Below are positions 63,877 to 64,000 of a stretch of DNA of 64,000 nt, piece by piece. Position 1 is the first letter of the stretch, and each line of letters begins with the position of its first letter. The stretch lies in NCBI RefSeq assembly GCF_017815135.1, contig NZ_JAGJCF010000002.1, positions 372,001-436,000 of the forward strand, written 5' to 3'. A program made the translations under genes and the position numbers. Under the pieces are notes generated by a model. The model had not been told where the DNA came from, made no database searches, and saw only the letters and a list, made by a program, of their open reading frames with translations. This stretch comes from Jiella mangrovi. GTDB taxonomy: Bacteria; Pseudomonadota; Alphaproteobacteria; Rhizobiales; Rhizobiaceae.

Positions 63877-64000
63877 ATGACAGCACGCAAAACCTCTTTC
63901 GACTACGACGATCTCCTCGCCTGTGGTCGAGGCGAGTTGTTCGGTGCAGGCAACGCCCAGCTGCCCCTTCCGCCGATGCTGATGTTCGATCGAATCACGC
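63877..64000 (+). CDS. fabA: 3-hydroxydecanoyl-ACP dehydratase/isomerase, N-terminal part
   Basis: The first 41 residues, cut by the right edge. [34 protein letters not shown] is the conserved FabA start. FabA introduces the cis double bond of unsaturated fatty acids. fabB would be expected next. irr and fabA as near neighbours is a known Rhizobiales arrangement. Confidence 0.93.
   Translation, partial: MTARKTSFDYDDLLACGRGELFGAGNAQLPLPPMLMFDRIT

Overview
The window is GC-rich, densely coded DNA from an alphaproteobacterium, most likely of the order Hyphomicrobiales (Rhizobiales), that can make bacteriochlorophyll. The evidence is a photosynthesis gene cluster next to typical rhizobial markers: a fused TrpEG anthranilate synthase with a Trp leader peptide, an Irr-type Fur regulator beside fabA, a phasin, and a tRNA-His with the alphaproteobacterial G1:U72/A73 acceptor. 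The cyclase gene present is the O2-dependent acsF, which fits aerobic or facultatively aerobic phototrophy. No rRNA, insertion sequence, phage or CRISPR array was seen.

Region 1 (1-1002): the 5' end of miaA, divergent from serB. Region 2 (1058-23545): photosynthesis genes. A minus-strand run, almost every junction overlapping by an ATGA or separated by only a few bases, reads bchF-bchN-bchB-bchH-bchL-bchM-lhaA-puhA-puhB-puhC-orf100-acsF-puhE. Its last gene is PuhE fused in frame to a complete His-rich CobW-type metallochaperone GTPase. Divergently on the plus strand lie ppaA/aerR, ppsR, bchG, a second PucC-family transporter and bchP. PpsR-type palindromes sit upstream of bchF, inside the start of ppaA and upstream of bchG. 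puf, crt, bchCXYZ and bchIDO are not here, so the cluster is incomplete or split. bchB carries an in-frame insertion made of two inverted copies of an intergenic palindromic repeat.

Region 3 (23640-34403): mostly housekeeping genes: a Rhizobiales membrane protein, an alpha/beta hydrolase, leuA with a six-leucine leader peptide, a CDF cation exporter, trpEG with its trpL attenuator, a cyclic-nucleotide/patatin lipase, queC, tRNA-His and a phasin. Region 4 (34680-52625): a very large PAS sensor kinase-like protein whose phosphoacceptor His is replaced by Gln; a periplasmic iron-binding protein and permease with no ATPase gene beside them; a small membrane protein next to a PQQ dehydrogenase of the glucose/quinate family (apparently a split membrane enzyme); an AraC regulator, a PEBP protein and a methyltransferase; acetoacetyl-CoA synthetase; an AsmA protein; and a secreted protein of unknown function. 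Region 5 (52656-64000): a putrescine/spermidine ABC transporter (potFGHI), a GNAT acetyltransferase, an LpxO-like hydroxylase, an ScfR/RamB-type regulator divergent from isocitrate lyase aceA, a small conserved ORF, irr, a secreted protein and the start of fabA.

Taken together, the window links pigment synthesis and reaction-centre assembly (bch, puh, acsF, lhaA) to oxygen/light regulation (PpsR/AerR), acetate-derived carbon use (aceA, aacS, phasin) and iron control (irr, Fbp-like transporter). Four promoters (trpL, leuL, bchF, bchG) show a -10-like hexamer only 6-7 bases before the ATG, suggesting leaderless transcripts.
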